Assembly (NCBI RefSeq): GCF_008254045.1 | Contig: NZ_CP042425.1 | Span: 4,960,001-5,024,000 of the forward strand | Reading direction: 5' to 3' | DNA from: Limnoglobus roseus | GTDB lineage: Bacteria > Planctomycetota > Planctomycetia > Gemmatales > Gemmataceae | DNA: 64,000 nucleotides | Shown here: positions 62,757 through 64,000 of the stretch, in pieces | Position numbering within the stretch: position 1 is the stretch's first letter | Layout: every line of letters begins with the position of its first letter | The notes under the pieces: generated by a model | Told to the model about the DNA's origin: nothing | The model's input: the letters and a program-made list of their open reading frames with translations, nothing else | Database searches by the model: none | Position numbers and translations under genes: made by a program

Positions 62757-64000
62757 ATGGTCTCTCCCACCAGTTCGGCCGAGGCAGCGTCTTCGGCCAG
62801 CCGCAACGGTAAGCACAGCGTTCAGGAAGTCGAATCGATCACCATTCGATTCGCCGGCGACTCCGGCGACGGGATGCAACTCGCCGGTACGCGGTTCACC
62901 GACACGTCCGCGATCCTTGGCAACGACATCGCCACGTTCCCGGACTTTCCCGCCGAGATTCGCGCCCCGGCCGGTACGCTCGCCGGCGTCTCCGGCTTCC
63001 AGGTCCATTTCTCCAGTAACGACATCCATACGCCCGGCGACATTCTCGACGCGCTCGTCGTGATGAATCCGGCCGCGCTCAAGACGAACCTCCGCGACCT
63101 GAAGAAGGGCGGCATCCTGATCGTCAACACCGACGCCTTCGCCCAGAACGACCTGGACAAGGCGAAGTACAAGGTGAACCCGCTCGAAGACGGCTCGCTG
63201 GCCGGGTACCACGTCGTCCGCGTGGCGGTGTCGAAGCTGAACAAGGAGGCGGTCAAAGACTGCGGTCTCAGCCCGCGGGAGCAGGACCGCTGCAAGAACT
63301 TCTTCGCCCTCGGCCTCGTTTACTGGCTTTACGAGCGGCCGCTGGAGGCCACGTTGAAGTGGTTGAAGGAGAAGTTCGGCAAGAAGACGGAATTGAAGCC
63401 CGTCCTCGACGCAAACAACGCCGCCCTCAAGGCCGGGTACAACTACGGCGAGACGGTCGAACTGCTGCCGGTGCAGTACAAGGTGGTGAAGGCCAAGATC
63501 ACGCCGGGCAAGTACCGCAAGATCACCGGGAACGAGGCCATCGCCATCGGCCTCGTCGCCGCCAGCCACGCGGCGAACAAAACGCTCGTCTACTCCGGCT
63601 ACCCCATCACGCCGGCGAGCCAGGTTCTTGAAGACCTAAGCCAGCCGGAAATGCGCCGCCACGGCGTGAAGACGCTGCAAGCCGAGGACGAGATCGCCGC
63701 CATCGGCGTGGCCCTCGGCGCGAGCTTCGGCGGGGCCATTGGCGTGACCGGCACGAGCGGCCCCGGCATCTGCCTGAAGAGCGAGGCGATCAACCTCGCG
63801 GTGATGACCGAACTGCCGCTCGTCATCATTGACGTGCAACGCGGCGGGCCGAGTACCGGCCTCCCGACGAAGACCGAGCAGGCCGATTTGCTGCAAGCGA
63901 TGTTCGGCCGCAACGGCGAGTCGCCGGTGGCCATCGTCGCGCCGCAGTCGCCGGTCGACTGCTTCGACATCACCTACGAGGCGGTGAAGATCGCCACGCG
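62757..64000 (+). CDS. korA-like: 2-oxoacid:ferredoxin oxidoreductase, fused gamma-alpha subunit (partial)
   Basis: The frame is open from the ATG at 62757 (GAGG 6 nt upstream) to the window edge: 414 codons, 3' end missing. The N-terminal ~190 residues form the gamma domain (ITIRFAGDSGDGMQLAGTRF, FPDFPAEIRAPAGTLAGVSG). From about residue 258 the alpha (pyrimidine-binding) domain begins (ITGNEAIAIGLVAA, YSGYPITPASQVLEDLS, GTSGPGICLKSEA, RGGPSTGLPTKTEQ). This is the 2-oxoglutarate type more than the pyruvate type. It makes acyl-CoA, CO2 and reduced ferredoxin, or the reverse. A beta subunit gene is expected to follow. Confidence 0.9.
   Translation, partial: MVSPTSSAEAASSASRNGKHSVQEVESITIRFAGDSGDGMQLAGTRFTDTSAILGNDIATFPDFPAEIRAPAGTLAGVSGFQVHFSSNDIHTPGDILDALVVMNPAALKTNLRDLKKGGILIVNTDAFAQNDLDKAKYKVNPLEDGSLAGYHVVRVAVSKLNKEAVKDCGLSPREQDRCKNFFALGLVYWLYERPLEATLKWLKEKFGKKTELKPVLDANNAALKAGYNYGETVELLPVQYKVVKAKITPGKYRKITGNEAIAIGLVAASHAANKTLVYSGYPITPASQVLEDLSQPEMRRHGVKTLQAEDEIAAIGVALGASFGGAIGVTGTSGPGICLKSEAINLAVMTELPLVIIDVQRGGPSTGLPTKTEQADLLQAMFGRNGESPVAIVAPQSPVDCFDITYEAVKIAT

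Overview
The window is high-GC DNA from a planctomycete, most likely of the Gemmataceae. The evidence is two large PSCyt/DUF1549/DUF1553 proteins, two exported proteins sharing the N-terminal motif LEDRTTPS, Uma2 nucleases, small exported proteins of planctomycete type, tandem genes of a Gemmata-type family, and very dense coding with frequent 4-nt stop/start overlaps. This placement rests on gene families, not on a marker gene. Products are inferred by reading motifs; no search was run.

Layout. 0-1.5 kb: a lone AT-richer DUF4062 gene between two strong hairpin terminators. 1.5-8.5 kb: minus-strand housekeeping genes (DAHP synthase, tpiA, secG, yicC-like, gmk, rpoZ, then a membrane protein and ribBA). 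8.6-13.7 kb: a YceK-like lipoprotein, a ModE-like regulator, a PSCyt/PSD1 protein, an AT-richer orphan, a decayed PSCyt fragment and an exported secretin-like protein. 13.7-16.3 kb: a DapA-family aldolase, two cysteine-rich exported proteins, and a SUI1 protein with an unusual N-terminal domain. 16.3-24.9 kb: a second PSCyt/PSD1 protein, a di-heme oxidoreductase, Uma2, Ogt, a D-threonine-aldolase-like enzyme and a matrixin/FG-GAP protein. 25-31 kb: an ABC permease, an RTX-repeat protein, a DapA homologue, HpnC and a PqaA-like hydrolase. 31.4-33.2 kb: a JAMM protease, a 60-residue protein and an E2-like protein. 33.3-39.2 kb: a GDSL hydrolase, tRNA-like genes with an uncharacterised protein, a NagB-LmbE fusion, a sigma factor and a CarH-like B12 regulator. 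39.2-42.9 kb: a ribose-type ABC importer. 43-48.2 kb: assorted small genes with an ECF sigma/membrane-protein pair. 48.2-54.8 kb: ppdK and two tandem exported metallopeptidase-like paralogues. 54.8-64 kb: a sugar isomerase, a Zn-dehydrogenase, rarA, two tandem Gemmata-type genes, a frameshifted Uma2 gene, proA, folP, a zinc-ribbon protein and the start of a 2-oxoacid:ferredoxin oxidoreductase.

The most unusual object lies at 34.09-34.56 kb on the minus strand. Two consecutive elements each carry a T-arm and acceptor 3' strand first and the matching acceptor 5' strand and D-arm second, separated by an 11- or 20-nt linker. Both acceptor stems pair over all seven positions. The outer flanks of each element are also complementary across the anticodon loop. 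This is the layout of circularly permuted tRNA genes. Both elements lie between an uncharacterised gene and a shared terminator, so protein and RNAs may form one transcription unit. The second system of interest is the JAMM/60-residue/E2 cassette at 31.4-33.2 kb, a minimal ubiquitin-like set with no E1 or recognisable ubiquitin-like protein beside it.
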